Positions 11,061 to 22,400 of a stretch of DNA of 64,000 nt are shown piece by piece. The first letter of the stretch is position 1. Every line of letters starts with the position of its first letter. Origin of the DNA: Peromyscus leucopus. Its lineage: Eukaryota > Chordata > Mammalia > Rodentia > Cricetidae. The stretch covers positions 7,595,072 through 7,659,071 of the forward strand of contig NC_051082.1 in assembly GCF_004664715.2 (NCBI RefSeq), in the 5' to 3' direction. A model generated the notes under the pieces. It was not told where the DNA came from and made no database searches. It saw nothing but the letters and a program-made list of their open reading frames with translations. The translations under genes and the position numbers were made by a program.

Positions 11061-11584
11061 TAGTTTGGTACATTTAACTTCCAGACAGGACATGTCCCCA
11101 CGACCCAGATGGACCATCTCCACAGTTTCCGGAGTAACCACATCCCTTTCTCCCTCTGGCCCTGTGGCCACCTCCTCCCCCTCCCCTGCTGGGTCCTGTT
11201 GTCTCTACCCCATTTTCTTGCCTGTGCCCAACTCCCTGGCTGCCGTCTGTTCGGTCTATTGGCCAAATCATTCCATCAAGCAGCTAGCTTCCCCTGACAG
11301 CTGAAAAATGCCCCATCCACCAATTTTCCCTCTGGCATCTTTCAGGGGTCCATGAAACCTCCCTAATTTGGAATTTGCAAGGATTCTGACATAGAACCCA
11401 CGTTTCTCATTCTGGTAGAAAAAGAAAAGAATGAAATGTCATCACACAACCCCCTGGGGGCTCCCGGGAAGGGACCTGGCAACCACAGAGCTATGTTTTC
11501 CCTTCTTTCCTCTTTTCTTCTCCCCGCTGCTCACACCCACACCCACCTCTACGCTGGGCTATGACTGACAGCACCATTGTCTAC
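11061..11584. other. Unassigned non-coding sequence
   Basis: C-rich and T-rich sequence with no recognised repeat or exon. Confidence 0.3.
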
Positions 11585-11830
11585 GTCAATATCACCAGAA
11601 CAACAGTGGACACTCACAGGGCTTGGTTGCTCGCTGCGCCAAGTGCTTGGCGTGTGTTTATTCTGGTCCGTCCTCGTCCCTATGACTAGAGGTCAGCACA
11701 AGTGCCAACCTCATCTCGCTAATGAGGAAACTGAGGCAAGAGAGGGGGTCCAGCTAATAGGTGGTAGAGACGGAGTTCTAACCCCAGCAATCTGGCTTCT
11801 GGGCTATGAGCAACTCTTCTACCACCGTGC
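11585..11830 (-). mobile_element. MIR, antisense
   Basis: Nearly the whole MIR order is visible in reverse: CCAAGTGCTTGGCGTGTGTT, then CTAATGAGGAAACTGAGGCA, then a CCAGCTAATAGGTGG segment, then a GAGTTCTAACCCCAG segment. Confidence 0.65.
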
Positions 11831-13261
11831 CTCTTGGGGTGGGCATCCTAGGTGAGGGCACATTTGTGTTTCCTTCACGCCCATTGGTACACCCCTAAAC
11901 TTTGGACTTTGTAGTTCATCACATAATAAGGCCAGGTAGCTTCGTGGCCTTCTATTGCTGTTTGTAAAAGCAGGGACCAGAATTAGCAGCAAAGCCACCT
12001 CCAGACCTCTGTCTTGAAGATCACTGCTGACTGAGAGGCACAGAGTCTTCCAAGGGAGTCGCAAGGGGTTTGAAAAATATCTCCTCTAGGTTTGAAACCT
12101 GCCTGAGGACAGTGACGTTTTGCTCTTGGGGACCAGCCATCTCTCGAGCAATGCTGCTCTGTGCTGCTGCCAATCTTGGGAAGACACAGCTAGAGTGGTA
12201 TGTGAAGCCCCACCAGCCCCCTCTCCTGCAAAAGGGGCCCCGTGGAATGATTTTTGCTTATCTCCAGAGGGGATGTGCAGTGAGGCCTCCTTCTTTGCAT
12301 GGGACTGGAAATGGACACACTACACAGGTTGTTGATGGTGTGCTTTGAACGGCAGGAAGGCTGGCCCATTTCGAAGAACCCATGATATGGCTCCACCACC
12401 ACCACCGTCACCAGTATAGACGGGGCTGTGGTTTCCTCTACATACATTTGGCAGTCTTTGGTGAAACTGTCTGGAGGACTGAGACAAGAGTCAGGGCACA
12501 GCAAGAGGTAATCTAACATTTTGAGACCAACTAGCCAGCTCTCAGCCTGAATGCCGCTTCCTCCCTAGGAGCCACATATTATGGCCACGTTCGTTATGTG
12601 CAGCTAAGAATGCTCACGGGTATATGTGTGTGCACAAGGGAAGTGCAGCCAGTCCTAAATGGTCTCAATATCTAGATTCATCACAGAGCCAGGGCAACTA
12701 TATCCAGGGTGACCATAGAACCCATTGTCCAAAGCAGATGGGGTGTTGGCAGTAAATACTCAGGGGTGGCATCGTCTCTTTCCTTGCCTTGAACCCGGAA
12801 GCAGAAAGCTGGTTTGCAGCCCTCTGTTCGGTTCATCCAAGCAGCCTCCCATTCTGCCTCCTGTCTCTCTAAGTCTTGCATCTCATCCATCAGTGAATCC
12901 AGAACACTCGAACTCCAAACAACTCAGCCCCACCTCCTCTCCTTCACCTCTCTTGTTGCTTCCTGCTACACACCCCGCTCATGCCGTTGCTCAAAGGGAC
13001 AGTGCGATGGGATTCGCCTCTGACCCTGTCCAGTCCCAACTCTGTGCAGACAGCAGGGCTGTCCTGGCAACTGCGCCATTTTCTTTTGCAGAGCCCCAGG
13101 AAACCACCCTAAAACTCTCAGTGGGGCCCCTTAAGTCTTCGAGGATGAGCACCCCACTATGGAGGCTCGTCTGCTTCTCATTCACCATGCTCAGCCCCTT
13201 TCAAAGGCTCACCGAGCCCTGAAAAGACCCTGCACCAGGATGGCTTTCTCTTCCCACATGC
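11831..13261. other. Unassigned non-coding sequence
   Basis: About 1.4 kb without a confident repeat. The longest frame (12725-13222, plus, 165 codons) is Ser/Pro/Leu-rich with no domain or splice context, so I do not call it a gene. A short CCA run lies near 12391-12406. Confidence 0.35.
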
Positions 13262-13495
13262 AGTACACTGTGGAATTCAAGGGCATAGCCTAGAGCCGGA
13301 CTGCTGGGTTCAAACCCCAGAGCCACCACTCTTGAGTAATTGATTGATGTCAGCTCTCTGGGGTTGATAAGACTGTCCACCTTCCAGGGCTATGGGCAAG
13401 AGTAAGTGAACATATATAAAGCTCTGACGGGGGGGTGGGGTGGGGGGGCGGGTAGTGCCTGGCACAAAGCACATGCTCTGTGTGAACTAACCTTA
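13262..13495 (+). mobile_element. MIR with an internal G-run expansion
   Basis: GCTGGGTTCAAACCCCAGAG is the box-B-like tRNA part of MIR. The MIR core and a GTGCCTGGCACAAAGCACATG end follow in order. Between core and end lies the G-rich insert at 13429-13452. Confidence 0.65.
13429..13452 (+). other. G-quadruplex-forming G tract
   Basis: Four G runs of at least three bases are separated by single-base loops (T, T, C). That is the most stable class of predicted G-quadruplex. It sits inside a MIR element. Confidence 0.7.
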
Positions 13496-13765
13496 AATGA
13501 CCCTTTCCAGTCGGGTCACTTTTTAGTTCTTTCTGTCATACCTCCTCCAGGAGGCCTTCCTTGATTACTGGGCCCTTTGAATCACTCACTTCTCCATGCT
13601 CATGATCCCCTTCCATTTTGTTCACGTGTTTGATTTTTTTGTTTCCCGAAGTAGACCGGGATACATGGGAGGAGTCTGAGATTTCCACTCCATTGTGTCC
13701 TCATATTCAGGAAAGCGCTGGGTTCCCCGCGTGTCTCCAGTGAGCACTTGCTGAGTAACACGAGC
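13496..13765 (+). mobile_element. L2 3' fragment
   Basis: CCTCCTCCAGGAGGCCTTCC followed by TTGATTACT resembles the L2 'ctcagggaagccttccctgacc' landmark, and the end has a GTGAGCACTTGCTGAGTAAC segment. Confidence 0.5.
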
Positions 13766-14114
13766 GATCAGAATGGCTTTTCCATCAAGATAACAAGCAG
13801 AGGATGACAGGGGTCAGGGCAGGGTACATGACTCAACATGGCCACAGAGTCAGCTAGAGACAATCCCCCAGGTCCTCCTAGGACACTGCCCTTTGGAATC
13901 GGTGTGTCTACATGATGGATACATCCCGAGGGGCCTCGAAGCTTGCACACATGGATGGAGTGTGACTCTCCCCCAGTTCTCTTCCTGCAGTGTGCAGACA
14001 CTCCCCTGCCTCCCACTTTGAGAAAGTGTAGCTCCTCAGCTCGAGGTGCAGAGGACCAACCAAGTATCTCTGTTTGGTGTTCAAGGGTCTTGCTCACATT
14101 GCCTTCCCTCTCCC

Positions 14115-14345
14115 GCATCCTCCACCCAGCAGAGTCTGAACTCACAGGCTCAGATCCGTGCTTTGCTATGTACTGGTTATGTGACCTTGGGTAATTTCGC
14201 TTCTTTCTGCCTCGGTGTTTGTCCCTGTGAAATGGAAGGTCTGATGATGCCAGTTTCACCCTGGCTGCAGTGATAATTCAGTGAGCTAATGGATGACCCA
14301 AGTCATGTCATGGGGTGTGGCAAGGCCCATCGATGCTCGACACCT
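14115..14345 (+). mobile_element. MIR
   Basis: TACTGGTTATGTGACCTTGG, then GCCTCGGTGTTTGTCCCTGT and GAAATGGAAGG, follows the MIR consensus in sense. Confidence 0.65.
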
Positions 14346-15467
14346 CTGTAATGTGACCATTGCGGTCCCCACCCCTCTGTGCTGCTCTTCCTCTTCCTGA
14401 CATCCCTGTGTGGTCCACGTCATACTCGTGGGGCTCCTCTGCGTCTCTCGATAACTTCCACTGCCCTTACCTTATCTGGCGCTGGCCCAAGCCAGGGCGG
14501 ATGTCTCAGAGCATGCCAGGCAGCTGCACCTTCATCTCTGCTCTAGGCACAGAACCATCAACTAGCTGGCAAAAATGTCTCTGGTCATCTTAGCTATGGG
14601 GCTGTTCCTTTTCAGTTAGCCTTAGAGATAAGGACTGGCGGGCGGGCGGGGGGCTGTCTATGACAAGATGCTCAGGTAAGGAAGTGGGAGAGAGAGATAG
14701 GGACAGCAGCCTGTTACCACTGCAGACAACTGAGGTTTGCCTCTTCAGGGGAACACTGGGAGCCAGTGTGGACCGGACCACACTCACTCGTCACTCCCCA
14801 AGCATGAAGAAGCTGGGTATGGACCCATCAGCTCATATTAGTTGTGAGTGGAAAGGCATTCCAAAGGGGCATTAATCCAGGTTTTGTGGACAGGCAGCTG
14901 ACTCTCAGTGGCCAGAGAGAATGCTCAGGGGAAGCCGCCGGTCTCCTCTAATGGAAGCCAGGCTGACACGTTCAGAAATGTGTATGAAGGAGGTGTGAAT
15001 AGTGACGGCGACGGCATCGGGTACTGAGGATATGTCTGAGAACAGAATAGAGTTGGGGGGAGGGCTGCGGTGTGTGCCTGTGCCCCCCAGAAGAAGTATA
15101 ACCCATAGGCAAACATCTGGCTTGCCTGGAGCTTTCACCAATGGGTCCTAAAGTCTGGATGCAAACTTCTCGTACCTTATCAGACCCTCTTCTACTTCCT
15201 CATCTTCATTCCAGCCTTCTCCTAGTGTTGGGTTCTATCCTGATAATCTCTCTTAGGCTAAAAAGATCAATCAAGAGGGCAAGGCCCTCCAGATCCATGT
15301 TAGGCAGATTTCCAGCCTCATGACAAATGCCTGAGACAATCAGCTTACACAGAGGAGGGGACGGGTATTGGGGTCATCGCTTCAATCCATGATCCACTGG
15401 CTCCCTAGCTCTGGGAGGGAGAGTGCGGCAGAGAAAAGCTGCTCATAACATCAGATGCCAAAGTGAG
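14346..15467. other. Unassigned non-coding sequence
   Basis: No recognised repeat or exon across about 1.1 kb that ends at the solo LTR. Confidence 0.3.
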
Positions 15468-15856
15468 TGCTGTGGGACGGTCTGTATGTCAAATTGCTCT
15501 GATTGGTCAATAAATAAAACACTGGTTGGCCAGTGGCCAGGCAGGAAGTAGGTGGGACAAGGAGAGAGGAGAATTCTGGGAAGCAGAAGGCTGAGGCGGA
15601 GAGACACTGCAGCCGCCACCATGACCAGCAGCATGTGAAGACGCCAGTAAGCCACCAGCCACGTGGCAAGGTATAGACTTATGGAAATGTATTAATTTAG
15701 GCTATAAGAACAGTTAGCAAGAAGCCTGCCACGGCCATACAGTTTGTATGCAATATAAGTCTCTGTGTTTACTTGGTTGGGTCTGAGCGGCTGTGGGATT
15801 GGCGGGTGACAAAGATTTGTCCTGACTGTGGGCAAGGCTGGAAAACTCTAGCTACA
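15468..15856 (+). mobile_element. Solo LTR of a class II-like endogenous retrovirus
   Basis: The 389-bp element starts TGCTGTGGGACGG and ends CTCTAGCTACA, so it has TG...CA ends. A perfect 6-bp target duplication, AGTGAG, lies at 15462-15467 and 15857-15862. AATAAA occurs at about 15511. The body matches a muroid ERVK-type LTR familiar from hamster and related genomes, with little apparent decay, so this copy looks young. There is no internal viral sequence, so it is a solo LTR. Confidence 0.85.
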
Positions 15857-15862
15857 AGTGAG

Positions 15863-16830
15863 AGGCAAAGGAAGAGACCGGCGCCCTCTTATCCCCCTCA
15901 AGAGCGTGTGCCCAGTGATCTAAAGGCTTCCCATTAGGCTCCATCTTTTATATGCTCTACCCTCTCTCAGAGTGCCAAGCTTGAAGATAAATCCTGCCAT
16001 ACACGAGCCTTTGGGGGCGGGGGAACACTTCAGATTTAAACTAAAGCAAGACTTCTCTTCAAGACTCAGAGAAGGGATGTCCCTGGCTCCTGGTCACACA
16101 GACAGTAACCAGCCGAGTGACACACAGAACGTGGTCCCTGAGACCTTGTGCTTTCAGCCCACTCTGCTCAGGGCTCCTTTGGAAATTCCATCTCTTCTTA
16201 TTCCTCCAGTTCCTCCCTCTGGCTGGAGCCCGAGGCGGGGCTGGCTGGAGGATGAAGTCCAGTCGGATGCTGGATGCAAGACTGGCAATTAGTGAAGCCT
16301 TCAACCCACCATGGCCCCAGGCTGCATCAGCAAGCCAAGCCGGCTTGGCTTGCTGTTTAACATGCATCCTTCTGTGTTGGAACGGTATCAGGGAAAAAAA
16401 CAGGATTCTGTCTTTTGTTGCCACTTAAAAGAAGGGAGAAAAATCACAAACACATTCTCCCTCTCACCAGAGAGTAGCCCATTTAAGAGAATCAATCAAA
16501 TGTGTTCAGCCAAAGCCCCTACAGGAGGAACAAGTTTCTCCAAATTACATGAGCTGAAATGAAGATGGCTGAGGCTGGGGAAGAAGCCATGAGGCTGGTA
16601 CGGCATTGAAATTTTCCACCATGGAGGGCTCACATCCAACGGAAGAGGGGAGGGACAGAAGATCACACGTGACACGGTGTTCTTTCTCTTGGCAGAGGGG
16701 CTCAGCTCATGTCCCATGGAGCTACAGAGCCTCCTTGTCAGTGTCCTGTGAATCATGAGACTGATCCTGAGACCCACATGCCAGATCCAGGAATGCTACA
16801 GCCTCGTGGGAAGGAGTGCTCCCCGAGAGA
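15863..16830. other. Unassigned non-coding sequence
   Basis: Non-repetitive as far as I can see. A short inverted motif AGCCGGCTTGGCT occurs near 16337. Confidence 0.3.
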
Positions 16831-16861
16831 ATGACTCAGCAGTCAGCCACAGCTGAGTCAT
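16831..16861. promoter_or_regulatory. Inverted pair of AP-1/NF-E2-type bZIP motifs
   Basis: ATGACTCAGC at 16831-16840 and its exact reverse complement GCTGAGTCAT at 16852-16861 are separated by 11 bp. Each arm is a TGASTCAGC-type site bound by NF-E2, NRF, BACH/MAF and AP-1 dimers. I infer a paired regulatory site; binding is not shown by sequence. Confidence 0.5.
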
Positions 16862-17119
16862 GGTGATCCACCATGTTCAATGGTAAGCTCCATCGTGGGT
16901 TTGCTGTTAACGATTATTAAAGACTGAAAGTTAGTAATGTTTCTAATAAAAAGAAACAGGGAAATACGCAACTCATCACCACCGTTGGTGGCGACTCCCT
17001 TTAGTAACCTTAGGTGCAGCTGCCCTCCCAGTCTCTGTTGAACCTCAGCCCTGGCCTCTCGGACAATCTCAATGCTTTCTCCAGAATATATCCTGAATCT
17101 AGTTACTCTTCCAATTCTA

Positions 17120-17745
17120 CCAGGTCTCTCCACATCTAGCTTCACCTTCCTGCAATCCATTCTCAAGGAGCAATCAAAAGGATCCCACTAAAATTCAAGG
17201 CGGATCCTGACACTTCCTCCTTTACAGCCCTCTGGGATAGCTACCCTAAGCATATCCAATCACGAGGCCCATATTCTGGCCCATCACCACTCCGAATGGA
17301 TTGCCCACTCCTTTGTCCTGTTCCCTCCATTGTGGCCTCTTCACGGTTTTCCAGATGCAGACATTATGTTCTTGCCTCAGGACCTTGGCCCATGCTACCC
17401 CAGCTGCCTGAGCTGTCCTAGCAATGATGTGACTTCGCCCCTCAAGTTCTCAAGACCTCTGCTCTGGGTGACATTTCATCCCGACAATGCTATGGAAACT
17501 GTCTACAATCACACTCCCGAGGTGCATTTTCCTCCGGGTTATTTCCCTCGGCTGTGTTTCTTAACCAGCCAGCCAGACGTAGGCCTATTTGCGTTCTGTG
17601 TTGTGCCTCCCTCTGGCCCTTGTGGAATCTTAAGTTTCTCAAGGGCGTGGGTGTTGCCTGTTTTGTTCACAACTGTTTCCTGGCCCCTTGATGAGTGCCT
17701 GGCCTGTAATAAGGGCTCAGTTACATACTTGATTAATGAACAAGC
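17120..17745 (+). mobile_element. L2 LINE 3' region
   Basis: The landmarks follow in L2 order: CTTCCTGCAATCCATTCTCA, CCTCAGGACCTTGGCCCATG, and finally GATGAGTGCCTGGCCTGTAA with AATGAACAAGC. About 600 bp are retained. The 205-codon frame inside it (17330-17947) is not a gene. Confidence 0.6.
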
Positions 17746-18084
17746 AATGGACTCCGAGGTGCCTCCTGTAGCAGCTCCCGGATTCTACCATGCTTTCTTC
17801 CACCGGAAAGAAAGGCGTGAAGTTAGCTTTTGTGTCAGACTGTGCATACTGTATGACCATGAACTTACATGGAGGCCTGTGTTGAGCATGAACATCACCC
17901 GTTCCATGTTTGGACTCTTGAAGAAAGGTCAACTACAACGGCACTAATGAGTGGACCTAGATCTTAATAACCTACTCCCACCTGGAGAATTGAATAAATT
18001 ACTATGTAGACAGTGGTGCGGGATTACTAGCAGGTGAGGCTTTTGGTGATTTGGATTCCCATTGTTCTAAACGTGCACATGCCC

Positions 18085-18285
18085 TACTTAATTCTGACTG
18101 CCAGGACGTATCTCCTTGGTTATTTCAAAGACAAGAAAACTGAAGCACAGAGTGGTTACATAATTTACCCAAGGTAACACAGCAGAGCTAGATTTCAAAG
18201 ATCTAAAGTCAGTCTTTCTTCTCTCCTCTCTTTCAACCCGAGTACAACCTCCTTGTTTCCTGGTATCCGACACTCTGCCCAGGCT
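18085..18285 (-). mobile_element. MIR, antisense
   Basis: ACAAGAAAACTGAAGCACAG, then CCAAGGTAACACAGCAGAGC, is the MIR core in reverse. Confidence 0.65.
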
Positions 18286-18379
18286 AACAGAGCTTAGGCT
18301 TAGGGCCGTGCACTCTGTCTCACTGGAAAGGCCCTATCTCTCTAAGTATTAGCGTTCTCACATCAGAGTTGGAGAGGGG

Positions 18380-18645
18380 GTTCCAGGTAGCTGAATTTGG
18401 CTTGATTAAATCAAGGAGAAAAATCAATTATATTTAAATAAAGAAAGGAGATTGGAAATCAGGTACAATGCCTTCTTAATTACGGCACCTAATCACTGGC
18501 TGAAAAAAAAATATAACTGGAGTATTTCATTTCATATACAGCCTCGCACATCTGTGAAGACGGGTTCTTAATGAGATCACATTACCCCACTTGACTAGTA
18601 ATTGACTAGGCGATCCTGACCACTTCCTTAGCAGACATGATCAGG
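18380..18645. promoter_or_regulatory. Candidate conserved non-coding element
   Basis: AT-rich, non-repetitive block with many homeodomain-type TAAT/ATTA cores (for example CTTGATTAAATCAAG, TCTTAATTACGG, GTAATTGACTAGG). CTTGATTAAATCAAG is a perfect odd palindrome apart from its centre. It sits among decayed MIR/L2. Conservation cannot be tested here. Confidence 0.3.
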
Positions 18646-19049
18646 CATAATATCCAGGGCTTCCTCGGGACGTGACAACATGCGATGCTGGGGTGGGCAG
18701 GATGGGAGCGCTGTAGAAAGGCAGCCAGCCCCCCCCCCCAGGTCCCACTCCCTTTGCTACGCGTGAGTCACAATTCTCCTGGCAGAGGATCTGACCGCTG
18801 GGTACGGCTGGGTGTGATGCGCCAGGCCGGTGTGATTAAATGGCTTTTTCTCTCTACAGTTCAGAGATCTGGGGAAGGCTGGGGAAGATCACCAGCAATC
18901 AGTGGCCAAATGCCTCAAAGACATTGTTCCGAGTCTTGTCACTCGGCGACTGGAGTGGAGCCTTCTAATTGGTCCCTCCGTCTCTCCCATCTCTTCCCTT
19001 CTAGTCTTTCGCCTTCTCGGCAGCGAGGTTCATTGTTATAAACCACTTC

Positions 19050-19525
19050 TCAGTGAGTCACTTCCTTGATTAAAACCCTTTGGCTTCCTCTCGAGACTAG
19101 AGACGTCCAAGCACCCTGCCCATGGCTCGGGAGGCCAGACATGATCTTGTCTCGGCCATCCATCTCTCCAGTCCTTCATCCCCCTCCCAGAGTCCTTTGT
19201 TCTAAGCCTTCAACCTCAAAGAGCCCATCACATCCCCTTGCTCTCACATCTTTGTACATGCGGTTCCCTTTTACCTGGGACATCCCTCTCACTCACAGCT
19301 CACGGACTCCTGATTTATATCCCCCTTTGGACCACTCCTCACCTGGCTGGTCCTGCAGGCCCTCCTCCAGGCTTACGGAGTAGCTATTTTCTTCTTCACT
19401 GCCAAGAATCATCTGGAATAGATGCTATCTCTGAGCTCTGGGAAGGCCAGGAGCTAACTCTGTTTCCATCCTCAGAACCCAGCACACTGTCGGCCTTAGA
19501 GTACACCATCCTTTGAATAAGTGAG
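19050..19525 (+). mobile_element. L2 LINE 3' region
   Basis: TTAAAACCCTTTGGCTTCCT, CATCTTTGTACATGCGGTTCC and CTCAGAACCCAGCACACTG follow in L2 order, with an AATAAGTGAGTG end. Confidence 0.65.
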
Positions 19526-20324
19526 TGCAGACTTGATGATGCTGCTTGTTGCTTGTGACCACCCGGGTGACATGCAGCCTCCTCCGTGTGAGACACGAGC
19601 AATACCATCTCCCTCTGGAGATACTTCCTGGCCTCTTTGATTAGGAACACCTTGGCTAAGGCTTCGACTTCTTGTTCTTATGGCCCTTGAAGGATACGTG
19701 CAGCAGTGAACAGAGCTCTTGGAAGAAAGACATCATGGATTCAGTCGTCAGCCATTCATGCCATGCCAGGTGTTAACCAAGTGTTTGAGCACTGGAAGCC
19801 CAACCAAGCCCCAGACACCACTGCCCCAGACACGCTCTTCAACGGGTGTGCAGTCAGACATTTGTAACTCTAGAGACAAGGGTCTTCAAAATTCTGTTTA
19901 CAAAGGAGAAGGCTGAGGCAAAGACCCATGCTACGGGCTTCCCAGTGTCATGAAGATGGTACCTGGTCAATATGTGAACAGGACGCATCTCACCTGGCTC
20001 CCCTCAAGATGTCTGTGCCATCTTTGGGAATAGGGGGATCTTTAGCGGCACCAAATGATTCGGATCCAATAGAATTGTCCCTTAGCTGTGTAAGCTTGAG
20101 TGCCTTTGGGCCTAAGTGAGCTGTGGAATACTAGACAGGATGAATCCATGAGAGGTCAGGCTAGTCAAAGAAGAGGTCTGGAGACCACAGGTCTTACATA
20201 TGGGGGCTGTGCTTGGGAGGGAGAACTTTCTCCCCAAGTTCACTTTACCATCTGTAACTTGTGGAAGCTGAGTATTGAATGGATCACAAAATTTACTAAT
20301 TCATTGACCGAACTGATAATTTAT
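19526..20324. other. Unassigned non-coding sequence
   Basis: No recognised repeat or exon. Confidence 0.3.
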
Positions 20325-20490
20325 GGACGAATATTGATGGGATACCTACTACAGGCCAGGCGATGAACTAAGAGCTCTACAGGCATTTCATTATTTAATA
20401 CTTGGCCCTTAAAGTTAAGTTGATTCAGAAATATTAAAAATAATTATCCCCATGGTATAGATGCAGAACCAGGAGTTAGAAAAATAACCT
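20325..20490 (-). mobile_element. MIR fragment, antisense
   Basis: ACCTACTACAGGCCAGGCGA, then TTATCCCCATGGTATAGATG, matches the MIR reverse strand. Confidence 0.5.
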
Positions 20491-20514
20491 GCCTGGGAAG
20501 TTATAATTAACCAA

Positions 20515-20740
20515 TAATGAGAATACTTGACATTTGTGGGTCATTTATTATGGACTTGGCACTCTGAGAACATAATATGTCAAATTTAATCTTCACAGTG
20601 AAGTTATGGCGTAGGTGTCATTAATATCCAATTTTACATACGAAGGGATTGGCGTTTGGAAAGGTTAAGTAAGTTAACTGGGTCAGCAGCTAATATCACG
20701 ACGGAGCCCAAGTCTACTTAATCCTAAATCTGGTGTCTCT
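20515..20740 (-). mobile_element. MIR, antisense, next to another MIR
   Basis: TTATTATGGACTTGGCACTC, then a TTTAATCTTCACAGTGAAG segment and GGTTAAGTAAGTTAACTGGG, follows MIR in reverse. It lies head-to-tail with the preceding copy. Confidence 0.6.
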
Positions 20741-21533
20741 CTTCTCGTGGTCCATGAGTCACCTGCATCAAATTCCACGGGACACGCGTGGGGCATGCAA
20801 TTGGTGGGTCAACACTGCGGCCCTGCTGTGTCTGAGGAACGTATATTTTATATGGAGTTATTGTGTTTCTTAAAGCTTGAGAATATTACTGCCACTTTTG
20901 GAGTGGGAAGGAAAACATCCCATTTGTCTGTCTCACTCAGCTGATTTGAACGCACGTACAGAAAGGAGAATGGGTGAGAGGCTCCCTCGGTCCCCAGAGG
21001 GCCGCGGGAGCTGTAAAATGAAGACGGCAAAGACATTGATGCCCGTGCGCCAGCAGATGTATTTGCGCAAGTCGGTTTGATTACAGGCACTAAAAATACC
21101 CCCTTCAAATTTAGGAGTCCGCAACGTTTCCTTGTGCCTTACCAAAACGCAGTGTAAAAAAAAAAATCCTTAATTCAGTTCTATTCCCCCACCTCTTTCA
21201 ACGAGTTATTAGTATTGATGTTGGAGTCCTAGAGTTTGCTATCAAGAATGATAAAGGCAAATCACAGAGGCATTTTCTCTGATTACGGATTCTCTGTGTG
21301 TTTGCCTCTCTGTTTCCTGCCAGCCGTTTGTATGAATCAGCAAAGCGCCAGCTGTAACCTTCCACTTCCTTACGGGGCTGAATACCAGACTTCAACAACT
21401 CCCCAAAATAAACCTCCCACGCAGGGTAGCCGGCCCCTTCCTCCTCCTCCCCCCTCAACCTTGTGTGTATTTTACATCTTGGATATAACTTTCAGAACTC
21501 AAAGGCTCAAAGACTTAATCAGAAGACAATGAA
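20741..21533. other. Unassigned non-coding sequence with some CpG
   Basis: No recognised repeat. The part near 20990-21130 has several CpG dinucleotides and no repeat match, so it may be conserved. No exon signals are convincing. Confidence 0.3.
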
Positions 21534-21588
21534 AGGGAGGGAGGGAGAGAAGGAGGGAGGGAGGGAGGGAGGGAGGGAGGGAGGGAGC
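21534..21588 (+). repeat. (GGGA)n microsatellite
   Basis: About 13 GGGA units with one GAGA/AGGA interruption. The many GGG runs with one-base loops give G-quadruplex potential on the plus strand. Confidence 0.95.
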
Positions 21589-21614
21589 TACCGGAGGATT
21601 AAATGAAGTGATTC

Positions 21615-21852
21615 AACCACCACCATCAATGCCATGGTCACTGACGTAACTATCCTAACCATGGCCACATCACCATTGCCATCACCATCGTTGTGATCGC
21701 CATCATTATTAACCATCCTTTGATCACTGTTGATATCATCATCACCATCATCACCATCATCACCACCCTTGTCACCTACATCACTAAGAAATCACCATCT
21801 GTGGCACCACCACCATTACCACCACCACCACCAGCAGCAGCAGCAGCAGCAG
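21615..21852 (+). repeat. Imperfect (CAT/CCA)n array ending in (CAG)7
   Basis: CATCACCATC-type units run into CCACCACC and then seven CAG units (21832-21852). Open frames through it are repeat artefacts. Confidence 0.9.
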
Positions 21853-21904
21853 ATATTTCATATGACAAGCTGGTTTGAAACAGTTATCTGGGGAAAAAAA
21901 CACT

Positions 21905-21985
21905 TTCTTTTTTACAGTGAAGATATCCGCCATACAGTAAGTGCCCAATAAATATTTGTTAGACATTCCGTGAATGCATAATAAA
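21905..21985 (+). mobile_element. L2/MIR 3' end fragment
   Basis: TACAGTAAGTGCCCAATAAA with TATTTGTTAGA is the shared 3' end of L2 and MIR. Confidence 0.45.
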
Positions 21986-22104
21986 TGTGCAAAATGATTA
22001 ACCTCATTTGAGATTTTGACCTGTTTGCTATTTGCTTCTATAAGTGCCCAGTGGTGGTGACCATGTCTAACCTTCCTAAAGTGGCAATTCCACAGAGTCT
22101 GTCT

Positions 22105-22400
22105 GAGAGTCAAAAGGGGATTTATTCTGGGTTAACTCACAATGTGTATTAGGGAGTTGGTCTCAGGATCCAGGAGGGGTGGGGCACGGTCTAACATGGT
22201 TCTCTGGAGAACTCTGCCTTCCTTCACAGCACCAGCATCTAGTATCCAAGACCACAAGGTAGCCAAGAGATAGAGCACTTACACATCCCAGGTCTTAAGG
22301 GGCTCCCCACTTGGCCATGCCCTGGTGGGGGGGGGGCAGGTATCTAGCAGTTACCTGCTGCCTGCTAGAGGTGGTGCTTCAGGGGTAAAACACAGACAAC
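22105..22400 (-). mobile_element. Possible LTR fragment, antisense
   Basis: GGGGATTTATTCTGGG, then a GGTCTTAAGGGGCTCCCCAC segment and GTATCTAGCAGTTACCTGCTG, resembles reverse-strand rodent LTRs I remember, but I cannot name the family or set its ends. Confidence 0.25.

Noticed and set aside
12725..13222. 165-codon plus-strand frame and 13768-14259 163-codon minus-strand frame
   Set aside because: Low-complexity Ser/Pro/Leu or mixed composition with no known motif; I could not find matching splice sites or neighbouring exons.
17330..17947. 205-codon plus-strand frame
   Set aside because: It lies in an L2 3' region and its flank and has no recognisable domain, so it is a chance frame in a decayed repeat.
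20990..21130. CpG island or promoter
   Set aside because: Only a handful of CpG in a short segment, with no island-length GC-rich stretch or TATA/initiator arrangement.
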